From Thamnaconus septentrionalis (Eukaryota > Chordata > Actinopteri > Tetraodontiformes > Monacanthidae), in the NCBI GenBank assembly GCA_009823395.1, contig CM020510.1, positions 14,991,773-15,055,772 of the forward strand: a stretch of 64,000 bases of DNA, read 5' to 3'. A program made the position numbers and the translations under genes. Shown one piece after another: positions 34,735-47,277 of the stretch (positions are counted from its first letter, which is position 1; every line of letters begins with the position of its first letter). The notes below the pieces were generated by a model. The model had not been told where the DNA came from. It worked only from the letters and a program-made list of their open reading frames with translations, and ran no database searches.

Positions 34735-36183
34735 TCTTCTTCGGTGTTTCAAGGAGCTTAACGACGTTGCTCGTTCGTTGTGGCTTTGAAAAGCAAGATG
34801 CTCTCCTGCAGCGGGTCTGCTCCGTCTGAATGTCATATTGACTTGCTTCAGCCTTCAAAACAGCTTGATCCGTTGTCTCCTGTCACCATCTACATATTGC
34901 ACAATCAGATTTGATTGTTATCAAAGGTGATCCTCCCTTTCCCCATTTGCCCACATCCTCCGCCCACGCACGTGAGCAGAGCATCAATTTCCACGGGAGC
35001 GTGATGTATCGGGAGGGATCCGAATGCACGTTAAACCAATTATGACATGTCTTTGAGCGGCAGCGTGCACCAAGGTGGTTCAAATAGTGACAATAATGAC
35101 TGATTTCTCTCTGAATGGGCTTTAAATGAGCCGGTGCGCTTGACTGATCTTCTGCGGCACAGAGAAGAGTGGGTTGGCAGCTAATAGGAAGCGCAACCCT
35201 CGCCGGCTGAGGATTATCTGTAAAACTTTTCTTTTTTTTTTTTCCACTGAGGTGGTCCCCTGGGGTGCTGCATGCATTACTGAGCACGAGGGTGACCTTT
35301 ATGTTCCCTAGAAGAGTGCACTAACCGCTGCTTGGTACCCAGAGAATTACACGTACACGTCTGTACTGTACAAGCCTGAAATACTCTGTTCCATGCTGGG
35401 GTTGCGTTTTCTCACAGCGTTTTCCTTTTTATCTGTAGCTTGCGGAATCTTGAAAGAATAATTCCCACGTTTCAGACCCCAACGAGTCAAAAAGCTGTCG
35501 TCGCCTCTCGTGACCAAAGTCAAGAAGAAAAAGAGCCAACTTCTCTAAAGTGAGATGGAAAATTCCTGTACCGGCCTCAGTTAAATGCCATTGGTTGGCT
35601 TTGCACAGTGCCAGAGACAGACTAAATGAAACCTCTGCCAGTTCAACTGGGGGTTTGGTGTAATATGGCCTCTGACATGACAATCAATCGGCTGCAGTCA
35701 GTGGGGAGTGGAGGTGAGGGTGGAGGGGGGAGGGGGCAAAGCGGTGGAGGGGGCCTGCGGGGGTCCAGGTGGGGACGGGCAGAGTTGGAACCGGTGCCAG
35801 GCGGGCAGGACTGATTAGAGTGACAGACAGAGGCCACCATAAAAAAAAAAAAAAGAAATAAAATGACGAGGCCTAATATTGCCTGACATGTAATTACGCT
35901 CTGCTCTGCCCTGCTGCAGACCACCACGGTCTCTAAATGTAGATGGTGGTTTCCAGGTATAATATGGCCTCTTTGACGCCGTGCTGCCCGTACACACCGC
36001 AGCCATGCTAATGTAAACACAGATATGAACCTACAAACACAAAACATTTCCTAAATTCTTTGGATTCATCCCACATATTTATCTGGTCAGGTAGGCCAAA
36101 GACAGCAAACGTATAAAGCAATGCAAGACGATTGGAACCTGCCACTCACAAAGGTCAATACAGCCAAAGCCTCTCTGTTACTG
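34735..36183. other. noncoding, with a G-rich segment
   Basis: No gene recognised. Includes the G-quadruplex-prone segment at 35703-35736 and an A-run at 35840-35854. Confidence 0.5.
35703..35736 (+). other. G-quadruplex-prone segment
   Basis: Four G runs (4, 3, 6 and 5) on the plus strand over 34 bases, inside a longer G-rich stretch to 35778. It accounts for Gly- and Pro-rich open frames on the two strands. Confidence 0.7.
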
Positions 36184-36276
36184 TATCATATTGGGGAATA
36201 ATATTAGTCTTTTTACAGTTAGTCATGATATAATAAATATGACAATTACACTTTATTGGCTCCACATTACTTAGTG
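36184..36276 (+). repeat. dispersed direct repeat, copy B
   Basis: Second copy of the block described at 34617, same orientation, 1.5 kb downstream. TATCATATT joins the core directly here. The differences from copy A are scattered substitutions and a few single-base indels, so the duplication is old. Confidence 0.85.
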
Positions 36277-39200
36277 CAAAGAGCCATTTCATGTCTGCCG
36301 CCACGCCATCGCAAGCCAGGGCTAAAACGATAAGCTCAACTCTTGCCGCAAACCAGACGGCTGTTTGTCTCTGGCTGTGAAAACGACTCTAATGACTCTA
36401 ATCTTAGCATTAGCTGGACTTCCAGTCTTCCTGTATATCCTGCACTTCATGTGGTTTCTTCCAAGGAGGAAGTTTGTGGCAGCAGTTTCCCAGTTGGTTT
36501 GTCACATCATGAGATTCGGGTCGTGGCGCCTTGGAATATCCTTTGGAAATCCGTCTCTGAAGGGAAACGATGGCGACGCAGCTGCTGCGCGGGGATTGCA
36601 CGATCACACATCTTAAAACGCCTTCATCATCCTATTTATGACTTTGCTATACCGTCTCAGTCAGGGCTGCATTTTCTGCCTTTTTTTTGCCCATCTCTAA
36701 CACTCGTCTCCTCTGTGTGGGAGCTTGAGGGTTGAGCCAACTGTCAGCCGCAGACATGGCACAGGGATTCATCACCCCCCATCAATGCCCTCTTTCCCTC
36801 ACTGTCTTCCTCCAGACAGGCTCTCTCTAAAGTTTTCTGTCAGAGCACCGCGGCCAAAGCTGAGCCCAGGCTCAACATCGCCGGGGTCTCTTGACGCAGT
36901 GGCAGTAAAAAAAATGTAAAAAAAGACACAGGGATGGAGCATCTTGAAAGATGGCTCCTGAGAGACCGAGAGAGCAAAGGCGAGTCTGTGACAGCAAAGA
37001 AAAAGTGTTGGGATCGAATGTGGTGATGTGGGGCGGGAGGACGCTGCGGAGGTGCATCAAGGTGCGCGGCAGGCATCTGTGTGACAAGCGCTGAGAGGCA
37101 GGACAGTGATGAAAAGAGACAATGCTAGTAAACAAAGCGGAGCAGATGAGTAGATGATGATGGATGAGCGACAGCGAGAAAACTGGCCCCGCGTGAGCCG
37201 CCGCGCCTGCCCTGTCTGAGAGGGCCAACGCTAGCCACGCAACTAGCACGTTAATAATACACCAGCCGAGGTATTAAAATGGATAAACATATAAAAGATT
37301 CATCAGGCTGTCACGGGCTGAGTCCGTGGTGTGTGTGTGTGTGCGCGCAGAAGTGCAGCTTTGTGTAGTTCAGCTCTTTTGAAATAAGTTCCTCGCTGAT
37401 ATCTTAGATTGGAAAAAAGCGGCTAAATAAAGTCGGCTTTTTAGGCTACCGATAAATATCAATAGCGGAAAAAAAATTTTTTTTACTGAAGCCCCAGGCG
37501 TCAATGGAAGAGGTAAGCACGCCGGGAGATTGCTGCATTGTCCAAAACAATCTGCAGCGTCTGAGAAAAATCTCAGCCAAGGCCTTTCTTCATGGTGAAT
37601 GTGGGCCACATCAATACTTTATGATTTATGTCCTGACGGAGAATAGGTGTTGCTAATGAAGAAACAAATGAGAGGAACACATGCAGTCACACGCGTCGGT
37701 GCACACAGGTGCTTTAACGTATCGTGAGTGAAAGTATCGCTCAGCCCGGCTCCTTTTTTAAAAGGCTTCGCTGCCTTTACAGTTCAATTAGCGGAGCCAA
37801 ATCCATCTCTTGTCCAACTCCCAGTGGGCCTGTCAATCTTCCTGTCAGGACCTGTCACTTCCCCGCTTTTAGGCTGGCAGCCCAGTAAACACAATATTCC
37901 CACTCACACACATGCACACACACACTGATATGAATGTGCACAAAAAAAGCTGACAAATCCCTGCACAGCCTGCTATGCATGTGGAACATCGACTGCACGA
38001 AAAGGCTAACTGAGCTCATTTGCGCGTTGCAAAAACGCAGCGACTCGGAGTGGTCCATTGCGATTCAGGACCATTGTGTCACTTAAGGGAGTAAATTAGC
38101 CCATTGGAATGGCAGGGGAGATGTGTTGGCGTAAATTAGAAGGTGGGGTGAAGCACAAAGGCGTGAACGGACTGTTGGACTGGGATCAATATGCCAGGAG
38201 GAGTTGCTAACGTGCAACATGCATGCTCCCTGGCTGGGAGTCCAACCTGATGGGGCTTTATTTTGGCTCCCCACTGAGCCCATAATGACAGTGGAGGAGA
38301 CGAGACAAGTAAAAAGGTAGTTATCAGGAGAGTCCGGACAATCAGGCAAGAAAGATGTTGAGTAAGACCACTGAAGGCCAATTGGAAACTCGAAACCTTC
38401 AAGCATTTATCAGAGAAGAATAACATGAATTTCTTAAGAATTGTAATTTTTGCTTTCCTCTCAACTGGCTTTGGCAAAAGCCTCATGAAACATTGCAGTG
38501 CACATGGGGTATCGATGGTCCACTCCACGAAAAACATCAGCCACTCCAGAAACAAGGAGCGGCTTGATAGCGATAGGAGATTTGTCGAGTTTGTCAGTCT
38601 CTTCATCATGGACATGAGATAAAACCATGAGGATGTTCAATGCAAAATCAAATATATGTCCAAGTTAAGCATCTTTGGCTGAACTCTGTCATCTCTTTTG
38701 TTTTGTTGTAGCCTAAAACTGTCAGTCATCCACTTTGTCATATTGCAGTCGGAGGGATTGAGTTGGTCTGATTGTCAATAATTGAAAGACTTAAGTGTAA
38801 CAGGAAATCGTCAGAGGACGTCAAACTCCCACCCTAAGCCAAATCAGAGTGTATTCACAGGATCAGCACATTATCTTGCCATGGTTTTATCTGCTCAATA
38901 CTTCACAGGTACCTTAAAGGCTCAATATTTACTTAATTAATAGCACTAACCCACTAACTTAGATCCCCAGTTTAAAAGACGCTCAACACCGCCACCGTTA
39001 AGTCGCAGATTTGAGGGGATGTTACAGACGCTTTGAAAGTCCCCAAGGCCTGGGAGGTGCGAGACATGATCTGCCCTTTCCTATCCAGCTGGAGGATTTC
39101 AGCTGTCCGAGAGGTCGTAGGAAGCAGCGACAGAGACAATAGTTCAGGGATCGAAGGCAGTGAGCGTGAACCAGGTCACCTTCCTGGCCGGAGACGAAAC

Positions 39201-40039
39201 TCAAAAAATGAAAAATAGCTCATGTCCCTGTCTGACCCGACACTTCACTTTACAAGATCTATTTTTTGTCTTCTGCGAGATATTTACCTTTAATTCAGAG
39301 CAGAAAATGGCCAAATCTGAGTCCAGTTATCCATGTGAGAAATACTGAAAAATACGAGGCTGAGGCACCGCAAAAAAGCCTTGGAAGATTGGGAAGATTT
39401 ATTGCAGGCCGGACTGGATATTACATCCCATGAATATAAACGAGGAGTCATTGTTTGTCCATTCCGGTTGTGTCACACCATGTTTATGTGCTGCCAAAAT
39501 GCCAAAAAGCGGGATACACCTGTACGTCCGCGCGCAATTCCTCTGCAGGCGTCCGTCGCTCCCTTCTCATCGAGATGCACTTTTGCAATTGAGACATCCT
39601 TCAAAATGGCATTCTCCAATCGATTCCCAGGTCGCAAGGGGGGAGGATGGAAAGACAGGGGCCAGGGCGATGGGGGACTGAGAAAATGAAAGCAGCCCAT
39701 CGTCTGCGAAAGGCAAAAGGTTCCCTTTGGGGTGTGGCAGGAATAAAACAAGGGAAAAAAGCCTTAAATGTTCAGAAATAAACTCAGTTGACGGAGCAAA
39801 GGTGTGCGCCTCTTCGTTTTTTTCATTTCTGTATGGAGACAAATTAGCATTCCTGTAAAGCCGAGAGACATTGCATTTACATGTGCATATATTAGGACTA
39901 TATTTATGTACAGGAAATGGACGGCTGGTATCGATTCGAAGGAACGCTTTGCATAAAACACTTTGACTTTTCTGCGAGAGTGTCACACTTGACTTCTCCC
40001 TGCTTTGAAGCAAAGGCATCTCTGTACACAAAGTGAAGG
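36277..40039. other. noncoding, no gene seen
   Basis: No exon, RNA gene or transposon recognised in 3.8 kb. Small features are an A8T9 palindrome at 37469-37484, TG/GCGC alternation at 37331-37347, and a CA run near 37915. Several open frames of 60-160 codons overlap one another on opposite strands without recognisable domains. Confidence 0.5.
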
Positions 40040-40210
40040 ACCAAAATGCAGGAACGCGGGCAGGCGCGCAAAATCTCCACCCGTCGAGCTTCGGATGTGG
40101 CGCGTGAGGCTTCGCACCGACCCATTATCTTCCCGCGACGCTCTCGCGCGCCTTGCCCGGGCAACTGCGCGAGAAACTTCAAGTCCAAAAATCCAGCCAG
40201 CGAAACCCGG
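40040..40210. promoter_or_regulatory. CpG-dense patch
   Basis: Many CpG within about 170 bases (GCGGGCAGGCGCGC, CCGTCGAGCTTCGG, CCCGCGACGCTCTCGCGCGCC, CTGCGCGAGAAAC), flanked by CpG-poor sequence. It is short for a promoter island and no first exon can be supported beside it. Confidence 0.4.
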
Positions 40211-42503
40211 GAGGTCAGGGGAGACATTTAAGGGGGGGAAATAAAAATTGATGACGGCCGTAAATGTTATTGTCCCATTAATCAAGACGACAGCCTGCGT
40301 GTCCATCACGCATGCAGGTGCGGTCCCTGCCGACTCGAGCGGTGGTGGTGGTGGTGGTGGTGGGCAAGGGGGCAGGCTCCGAATGAGTTGCCGCTATCAG
40401 TGGATGACGGTACTGTAACTGACCTCTTGTCTCTCATCTATTTTCGGAACAGCGCCGGCCGAGCCCTCCAGCCGTAATTGAGGCCGAGTAATGCGTCTGC
40501 AATTTCGCCGCCCGCCTCCGCTGCATTTTTGCAGACAATGGTGTGTTTTCTTATTTATTTATTTTTAAATAATGAAATAATAAATGGAGAGACCCCCGTG
40601 TCACCATCGACTTGTGCGGCTCTGTGGCCGCGTTTCGAGGCTATTTAGAACGGCTGTGTTTGTCATCGGTGCACAAGCCCTCCGCTGTTGCTCCGCAGAA
40701 AGAATTGGCCAGAAAATCAATCAAAGGCAGCGTTGGTGACAAATAGATATTTTGTGTCGTCTTGCCGCCTCTCTGCATACACAGAGCTGAAGCCCACCAC
40801 TTAAAGGCAAAAAAAAAAAATGTTTTATGAAAAGAAAAACGTTTTTCTTTCTTTGGCGTCCCTCTAAATTACCTTTTTCCATGCCCGCCGATAGTTACGT
40901 CTGTATTCCCCCTGCTCCTCCGCCACAAAGGGTCATCCCATAGTCACTTCCATATTTTACAATGAGAAAAGAGCCAGAATGGGGCCGTTGTTCCGAGGAA
41001 GCACACAAAGTATTTTTAAAGATAAGCAATTATTGAATAAGCTTTCTTTAAACAAGCCATTGTGCGAGCGGGTCAATTCTTCATTCTTGTGCGGCTCTGC
41101 AATGACTTTTCTGAGGGACTCTCCCTCCCTCCCGGGACGCGGCAGCCCATGCATTAGACGGCGGGCGACGTGAGAAATTGGAAAAACACTCAGGGAAAGG
41201 GAGAGAGCAGGTTCCTCATCACCGGGCGGAAGACTTTTACACTGCGTCGCAACATTTTGGGGTTTTCTGTCCGGCTGAGGGCCGTCTCGTGACTTCACAG
41301 GTGTGTCATCGACTCGGCAGCTCCATTCTCCCCTCTCCTCCTTATCCATTATACACATCTCCTGTCTGCCGTTGAGGCTGTTGAGCCTCCCCGCCGAGAG
41401 GTTTAAAGGGTTTTCCTCTCCGTCTCGGAGGTGACGGGGCCACCCGGTGGGAGGACCCTGTTATTCTCCTCCGCTTTTTATTGCTCCAGATTAAAGCAAA
41501 CTAAAACATCAAATACCTGGTGGAGCCAAGACGACAAAACCCGATGAGCCGCCGCCGGTGATTAAAAAGGGAGAAAATCATTTTTTTAAAAACAACACTC
41601 TGCGGTGGCATCTTGTGAAGGAGGTCAGTGTGAAGATGCCGGTAATTTATTATAATGCATGCGGTGGCGCTTAATATGAAGTGGTAGATGCGGATGAAAA
41701 ATAATTGACATTTTCAGAACAGCCCTCACCCCCACCGCAGGAGACACCTTCTGAATTAGCAGGCATGCGCTCAAACTTACGCAATCAAGACGAACCAGCG
41801 CACAACATGCATGTGTTGGAGGGCCGGCACAAGCGCATGCAGAAAAAATATACTGCAGTTCCTCCTCCTGCCCTGGTTTAAAAAAAAAAAAAAAAAAATA
41901 CTGTCCTGGTTAGAAAAAAAAACTTTCAGTGAGCTTAATACGTAAATGTGTTACATCCACAGTCTCATTAGATTCCCCTTGAGCCTGGTGTGTTTTATGC
42001 AGTCCATGATTGTACAACATTTGTATAGGGATTTTTTTTTTCCACCCAAGCTTGACATTTCAACCATAAAAATGTCACAGCAAAACGGTCATTAGACTCT
42101 TACATTTTTCAAGGGCAGGAAAGAAAGTTGAAGGTACCTTGTTACATGACAATTTATTTAAATGCTATCGTGTTTTTGCTTTGCAAGAACTGAAAGGTCA
42201 GAATCACTGCATGTAGAACAAGGGTTGCCATTTCACACGTTATTGGCTGAATTGTAAAGTGGCTGCCTCCATACCATCTTCTGCGGAGGCTTTACAATCC
42301 ATAACCCAAATCTGTGAAATGATATCAGCGGCTACTTCATTTCAGGTAAAACATAATAACAATGTTCTTATCATGACAACAACTTGAAATGTCTGGACAC
42401 ATAACTTTATATTCATGTATTATTTATTATTAATTACATAAGATCTACAGAGAAGTCCATCCTTTTCTAAGTCACTTTTCATCAGTGCTAAAACATTCAT
42501 TTT
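40211..42503. other. noncoding, mixed; enhancer-like words at 40440-40620 and 41500-41720
   Basis: Contains a GGT microsatellite (40340-40361), unique sequence with TAATGCG, ATTTATTTATTTTTAAATAATG and TAATTTATTATAATGC words, and A-runs at 41880-41899. No exon is supported. Confidence 0.45.
40340..40361 (+). repeat. (GGT)n microsatellite
   Basis: About seven GGT units. Low complexity. Confidence 0.9.
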
Positions 42504-42535
42504 TTGGTGACATCACCATTTAGTGATGTCACCAA
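42504..42535. repeat. perfect 13-bp inverted repeat, 6-nt loop
   Basis: TTGGTGACATCAC (42504-42516) and GTGATGTCACCAA (42523-42535) are exact complements around CATTTA. Each arm contains TGACATCA, one base from a CRE/AP-1 type site. It lies 25 bases from a second palindrome (42560). The pair may belong to a folded transposon relic, but no termini were found. Confidence 0.9.
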
Positions 42536-42559
42536 GGGCACAATCTTCTAGTTAGTGAC

Positions 42560-42578
42560 CACACTGCCAGGCAGTGTG
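42560..42578. repeat. palindrome with one-base centre
   Basis: CACACTGCC, A, GGCAGTGTG: nine-base arms match exactly around a single A. Confidence 0.9.
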
Positions 42579-43147
42579 CCAGCAGCTTGTTCCAGTCTAG
42601 GGGCACATTGTTGCTGTGCAAGGTCCAACAAAGCTCCTGCTATAGCCAGATACTAAAGTTGAGTATTTTTTTCAGGAAGGCCGCAAACACAGGGCTAAAT
42701 ATGCTAAAATCTATAGTTTTCTGGACACTAGATCACTGACAGCTGCTCCGCTGGAGTCCAGAGTCAAAGATAAAGGTATGAAACTCAGTATTACACAGGA
42801 CCCTTTAAGCATCAAATAAACATTTTCTGATTTTCAGCCCATGTCAGACATATTTGAGCTAAGCGATGGCTGTGTACACAGCGAATCCATTAAAGATAAT
42901 GCTGGACTGCTGTTTGCAGGGTGAAATAACTCCCGGCAGCACCACCTCTCACTCTTATTGACCTTCGCTCAGGTATAATTGGACACGCCGAGGCTGTCCA
43001 TCCAGTCTTTATCTCAGACAGCGAGACTCCGGCGCGACTGGTCCGCCCGTGCTGACTCCTCTCGCCGTTCTCCCCGCTATTTCGGCCCCGCTTCCACAAA
43101 CAGTGAGTTATTTCAGCAAACAACGCAGAGCCGCAGCATTTACAAAT
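42579..43147. other. noncoding, no gene seen
   Basis: Unique sequence. From about 42890 it becomes CpG-containing and motif-rich up to the octamer palindrome. No coding evidence. Confidence 0.45.
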
Positions 43148-43166
43148 ATTTGCATTAATGCAAAAT
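43148..43166. promoter_or_regulatory. overlapping inverted octamer (POU) motifs
   Basis: TTTGCATTAATGCAAA (43149-43164) is a perfect 16-base palindrome. It gives ATTTGCAT on the plus strand and the near-octamer ATTTTGCAT on the minus strand, overlapping at a central TTAA. ATTTGCAT is the classic POU/Oct site, and a symmetric pair could bind a POU dimer. It sits in single-copy AT-rich sequence. Function is inference. Confidence 0.5.
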
Positions 43167-45484
43167 GTATTAGGAGAAGATAAATGGAGATGAAGGTAGG
43201 TGAGTGTTGCTCCCACTCCCTGAACTCTTGCCAGTTAGGCTATCTCTGAGGCTCAGCGGAGAGGACAGGCTCCGAGAATTTTTATGAGCCGGGGTAATTA
43301 GGAGATTTGAATTTGGCTTGTCCGGACGCGATTGCAGAGTGAGTAAACCCGACTGTGCGTGAGTGTGTGCTCTGCTGCCGCTCAAGTAGGACAGAAAGTA
43401 ATTCTGCTAAGCTCAGTTGCACAGGATGAAAAAGGGGACTGTTCCCGAATGTCATTGTAAGGGATAACTTTGGGTTATATGACCCATTTTCTCTTAAGAA
43501 GACGTCACTGTGGGACACATCCTTTCAGAGAGGGGCTTCTCTGAATCCAATCCTGTCTTGAAGGCATATCAGGCTAGTGCAGGTCTTTGTCTTACAACCT
43601 TATTATCTGCAGAGTCCTATTTTCTTGTTTTAGCGAATACTAATCTGCCAGAAATATCACTCCTCACCGCTGGAGCGTAGGAATTACAAGTGAATTGTGA
43701 AATGATCTTCTGCTGAAATCACTCACAATGTCGTGATGCGACGAAACTCTCCCTTTGCCTGCGTTTCCTGAAGAGCCCAAATTCAAATTCCAAACAATCA
43801 ACTCGGCAGAGAGCGGCGGCGAGGTGAAGAAAAGGACACGGAGGAGTAGAAACCCTCCCCCAAAAAAATTCCACAGCTGTCTGTTTCGCAAATATTACTA
43901 GTGGGCTTGGTAAGTCACATTAGCAGGTCCTGGTTTCGTCCAGGCAAGCATAGTGTGTTTCAACAGGTCAAGTCTGGGTCAGGGAACGACATTTCCACGT
44001 CTGTTGGATTACATGTTTGAATGTGGATCTGTGAAGACCTCGACTAGTCACACTCACGATCAACCTACCAAATAAGAACTGACCAGCGAAACACTTTGGC
44101 AGATGAGCACCATAGCACTAGCCTACCTTCCTGGCATGTCAAAGGTTTGTTTCCAAAATTAAAACAAGTGTAAATCCAAGAAACAAAAATAAATCAGCAT
44201 GCTTTTTAAATCCTTACAAACACAGCTATTAAAATACTGTGGCTAATTGCTTCAAAGCTCATCAGTTCACAATGTGTTTGGTCGCTTCTATTTTAAAGTA
44301 CTATCGACAGATGACAACCACCTACAGACAAAGTCTCTAAACACCCAAAAACACTCTGTGGTTTTGGGTGACTATTTGTTATATGATTCATTTTTTCACA
44401 CTTATGGAAATCATGTTACCCCTTTCTTTGTTTATTTGCTTTTCTAACTCATAGGCCGTCGGCCAAATGATGAATCACACCGATTTAAAATAAACATGCA
44501 AGTTTCTGACATATTCATTTTAAGATAAATTGATCAAACCCACTGGATACATTTTTTTTTAATTTCATTTACAACTATCATCTTTATTTTGCTAAAATAA
44601 TTCAAATGTATGTTATGGCAACAAAATGAAAAGTAAACTGAGGTTTAATTAAAATGACGGGGTGCTGTAGAGCAGACCAAATAAAATGTATAGACACACA
44701 GCTGACAGAGTAAACAAGAGTCAAAATATTCTGCAGATAAATGACAGAAAAATAATAAGCAATGGAACCCTCTAATTAAACTTTGCCAGTGTAGTAATGC
44801 AGTCCCTCTGATCAGCAGTGCCTTTAATTGCTTTTCCCTTTAATTTCGGAATAATTATACCGCAGTGTGACATTGGTAAGAAAGGCATGTTTATCATGGC
44901 TGAATTCTGGATTTCAACCCTTAATAATAAGCTCAATGTCAATTTTTAAATCAGACAACTGAAGCAAGCAGACCTTATTGAAGCAGTTCATAAACTGGCT
45001 TCTGCCAACATTGTTTCCATTAGAAGATATAAGACAAGACATGTGAAATATAAGACATAAAAATTCTGATGGACCTCAAGAAAAAATTGTGTGTTTAAAC
45101 GTTGAACATGAGAAAATGGATTTAGTAGCAGTGAAGCAGTTAGATCATTATTAAAACCGATTCTCGACAACCAGATTTGTCTTGTCAGACAAGGCATATG
45201 GCTGAAATTCAAATCTTAAGATTTAATACTTCTGTACACAATATTTGATGAATTATGTCAAGCCCATGAGCTCAAAATAAACTGCTGTTATTTCATTTTC
45301 GCGGCTCATGTTGTGAGCCCACATTTGGAAAGCAGCTGTTCCAGTTCCAACTCCACTGATTCACAATAGGAAATGTCTGTGATGTTGGTGCTAACGCACT
45401 ATTGTTAAGAACAGAGGTGCAAACTTTTGTTGAAGTGTGTAAGTGATGCGTTCCACAACAAAACCTATACACTGCTCCTATAAC
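43167..45484. other. noncoding, strongly AT-rich after 44.1 kb
   Basis: No exon or repeat recognised. 44100-45480 is notably AT-rich with very few CpG. Confidence 0.5.
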
Positions 45485-45510
45485 TTTTTTTTTTTTTTTT
45501 TTTTTTTTTT
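45485..45510 (+). repeat. T26 homopolymer
   Basis: An uninterrupted run of 26 T. Read on the minus strand it could be a retroposon poly-A tail, but no body or target duplication was identified. Confidence 0.92.
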
Positions 45511-46956
45511 ACCATTTCTGAATCTTGGATGTGCTTATGTGTGGTGCCGATTGAGGAGCAAGACCATTGTTATCAAAAAGCAATCTCGGTTGAATAGAGA
45601 GGGTAGCAGAGCCACAAGAGAAAAAAAAAACTGGCTGTTTGGCAAATGGATGTCTGGGAAAGCAGAAAAACACTCCACTGTCTTACCGGCAGAATCCACC
45701 AGTATATTGAGGAAAAATTGGGAGAAAACCTAAACAAAAAAAAAAAAAAGAGCAATCACTAGTGGCACAAAATATTCAGCTCTATCAGAAATTAATTAAT
45801 CTGCTATTCAATCTCTGATCTCAGAAAGAATCATAGCAAAGGGAGAGTTTGGTATAATTTTTTTTTTTTTTTAAGTAGTTGTATTAACAACTTCAAACTG
45901 TTGTTATATTCTCTTTGTCACGTGTGGGTGGCTTTGACTCCTGAATAGACACAGGTGCTGTTGGCAATTTCTAAGAAGTGTCCCCTCTGCAAGTGCCATC
46001 CACTGAGGAAAATTGCATTTAACATCCCCAAACGCTTCAGTGTACTCCTGTCAGTCTTCATTCTTCTCCTGTGGCACCAAGGCCACTGTATGAAGGGATG
46101 AATGAAGGAATAAATGTTTCATTTCGTTCCCTGTCTGTGCAAGTCATCCCTTGTTGGAATATACATGAGATAAGATGTGTATAATACACCAAAAACAAAA
46201 ATTACAACGCAGTGCAATCACATCAGCAACTCACCACAGAAACAGTCAGCAACTCCTTCCTGACCTTGAACCAAAATACATCACGCTTATGTCTTCCACA
46301 TTTTCTTTAAACAGACAAAGCAAAACCTGCATCTGCGTTATATGACCTAATATTCAGGTTAAGGTACCTGTTGAGTCGTTTTTGAGCAGCAATGGGCAGT
46401 TGAGGCGGCAGTTGAGATTATTGTGACTCTGGGTGATGACAAATATTTTCACCTTGGTTTTTGTGTAATTCAAGTGACAAGTGTGTTTTCCCATGACTGC
46501 TGGTTTTACTGCCATTAAATCAGGCTGCACAGAAAGAGAGAGAAAAAAAGTCTACAGACTCAAAATGTCTTTCTAAAACTGAACTCTAGTCTGCAGGTTC
46601 ATCTCAATTCGTGATGTATATCGGGGACACAAGCAAAAAGTCAGCCAAAGATCAAGAGACACAAAGACAGCAAAGAACAACCAGGCAAAGTGGTTTGGAG
46701 AAAAGGAAACACCTGTTCAGCTATTGAAAGAGGACGTTGTTCAATCTTTTCAGCAATTAGAGGGCAGAGGTGGTCTCTGCTGCTTTGACTGATAGGAAAT
46801 AATTTGAAGTTGTATGAAGAGCGGAACAAGTTTAAACAACTGCAGAGCTCTCTCAAGTTAAGTTGAACATAGAAAGCCACCTATAGCAAGGAATACATCA
46901 GAGATAAAAATGGAAACGTAATGGTATAATAAACAAAGACTGAGAAGGTCTATCTA

Positions 46957-46990
46957 TGCATCCATCATCCATACATCCATCCATCCATTT
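46957..46990 (-). repeat. (ATCC)n-like repeat, possibly a SINE or LINE tail
   Basis: Imperfect CATC and CATCC units. The V-SINE tail on the minus strand looks like this, but the adjoining sequence does not align convincingly with a SINE body, so it is called only as a simple repeat. Confidence 0.6.
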
Positions 46991-47229
46991 ATTGACTAAT
47001 TCCACTAGCCACTTTGGGTACCTCATCGCCGGTGCTTAAAATGGATGTAGGCCAACAGCGTATCGGAAACATTTCTAACACGATTAGGCATGCCATTACA
47101 ACTGTAACCTATTTTCAATTACCACCCTGGTACAACCCTATGATATAATTACACCGGCTCGGCCGCTAATGACAGCTTATAATCCTCTGTAGATGAGCGC
47201 GTCTCTCCAGGCTCTCAAAGCCTGCATTT

Positions 47230-47277
47230 GAAAAAAAAAAACAAAAACAAACAAACAAACAAACACAAAACAAAGGG
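47230..47277 (+). repeat. A/C-rich simple repeat with (CAAA)n
   Basis: A-run followed by several CAAA units. Low complexity. Confidence 0.85.

Noticed and set aside
38136..38615. 159-codon minus-strand open frame
   Set aside because: No domain or family resemblance, overlapping frames on the same and the other strand, and no splice structure. Similar cases are 39567-40031 and 49600-50070.
46957..47060. Further V-SINE copy on the minus strand
   Set aside because: Only the ATCC tail resembles the family. The adjoining bases do not follow the SINE body.
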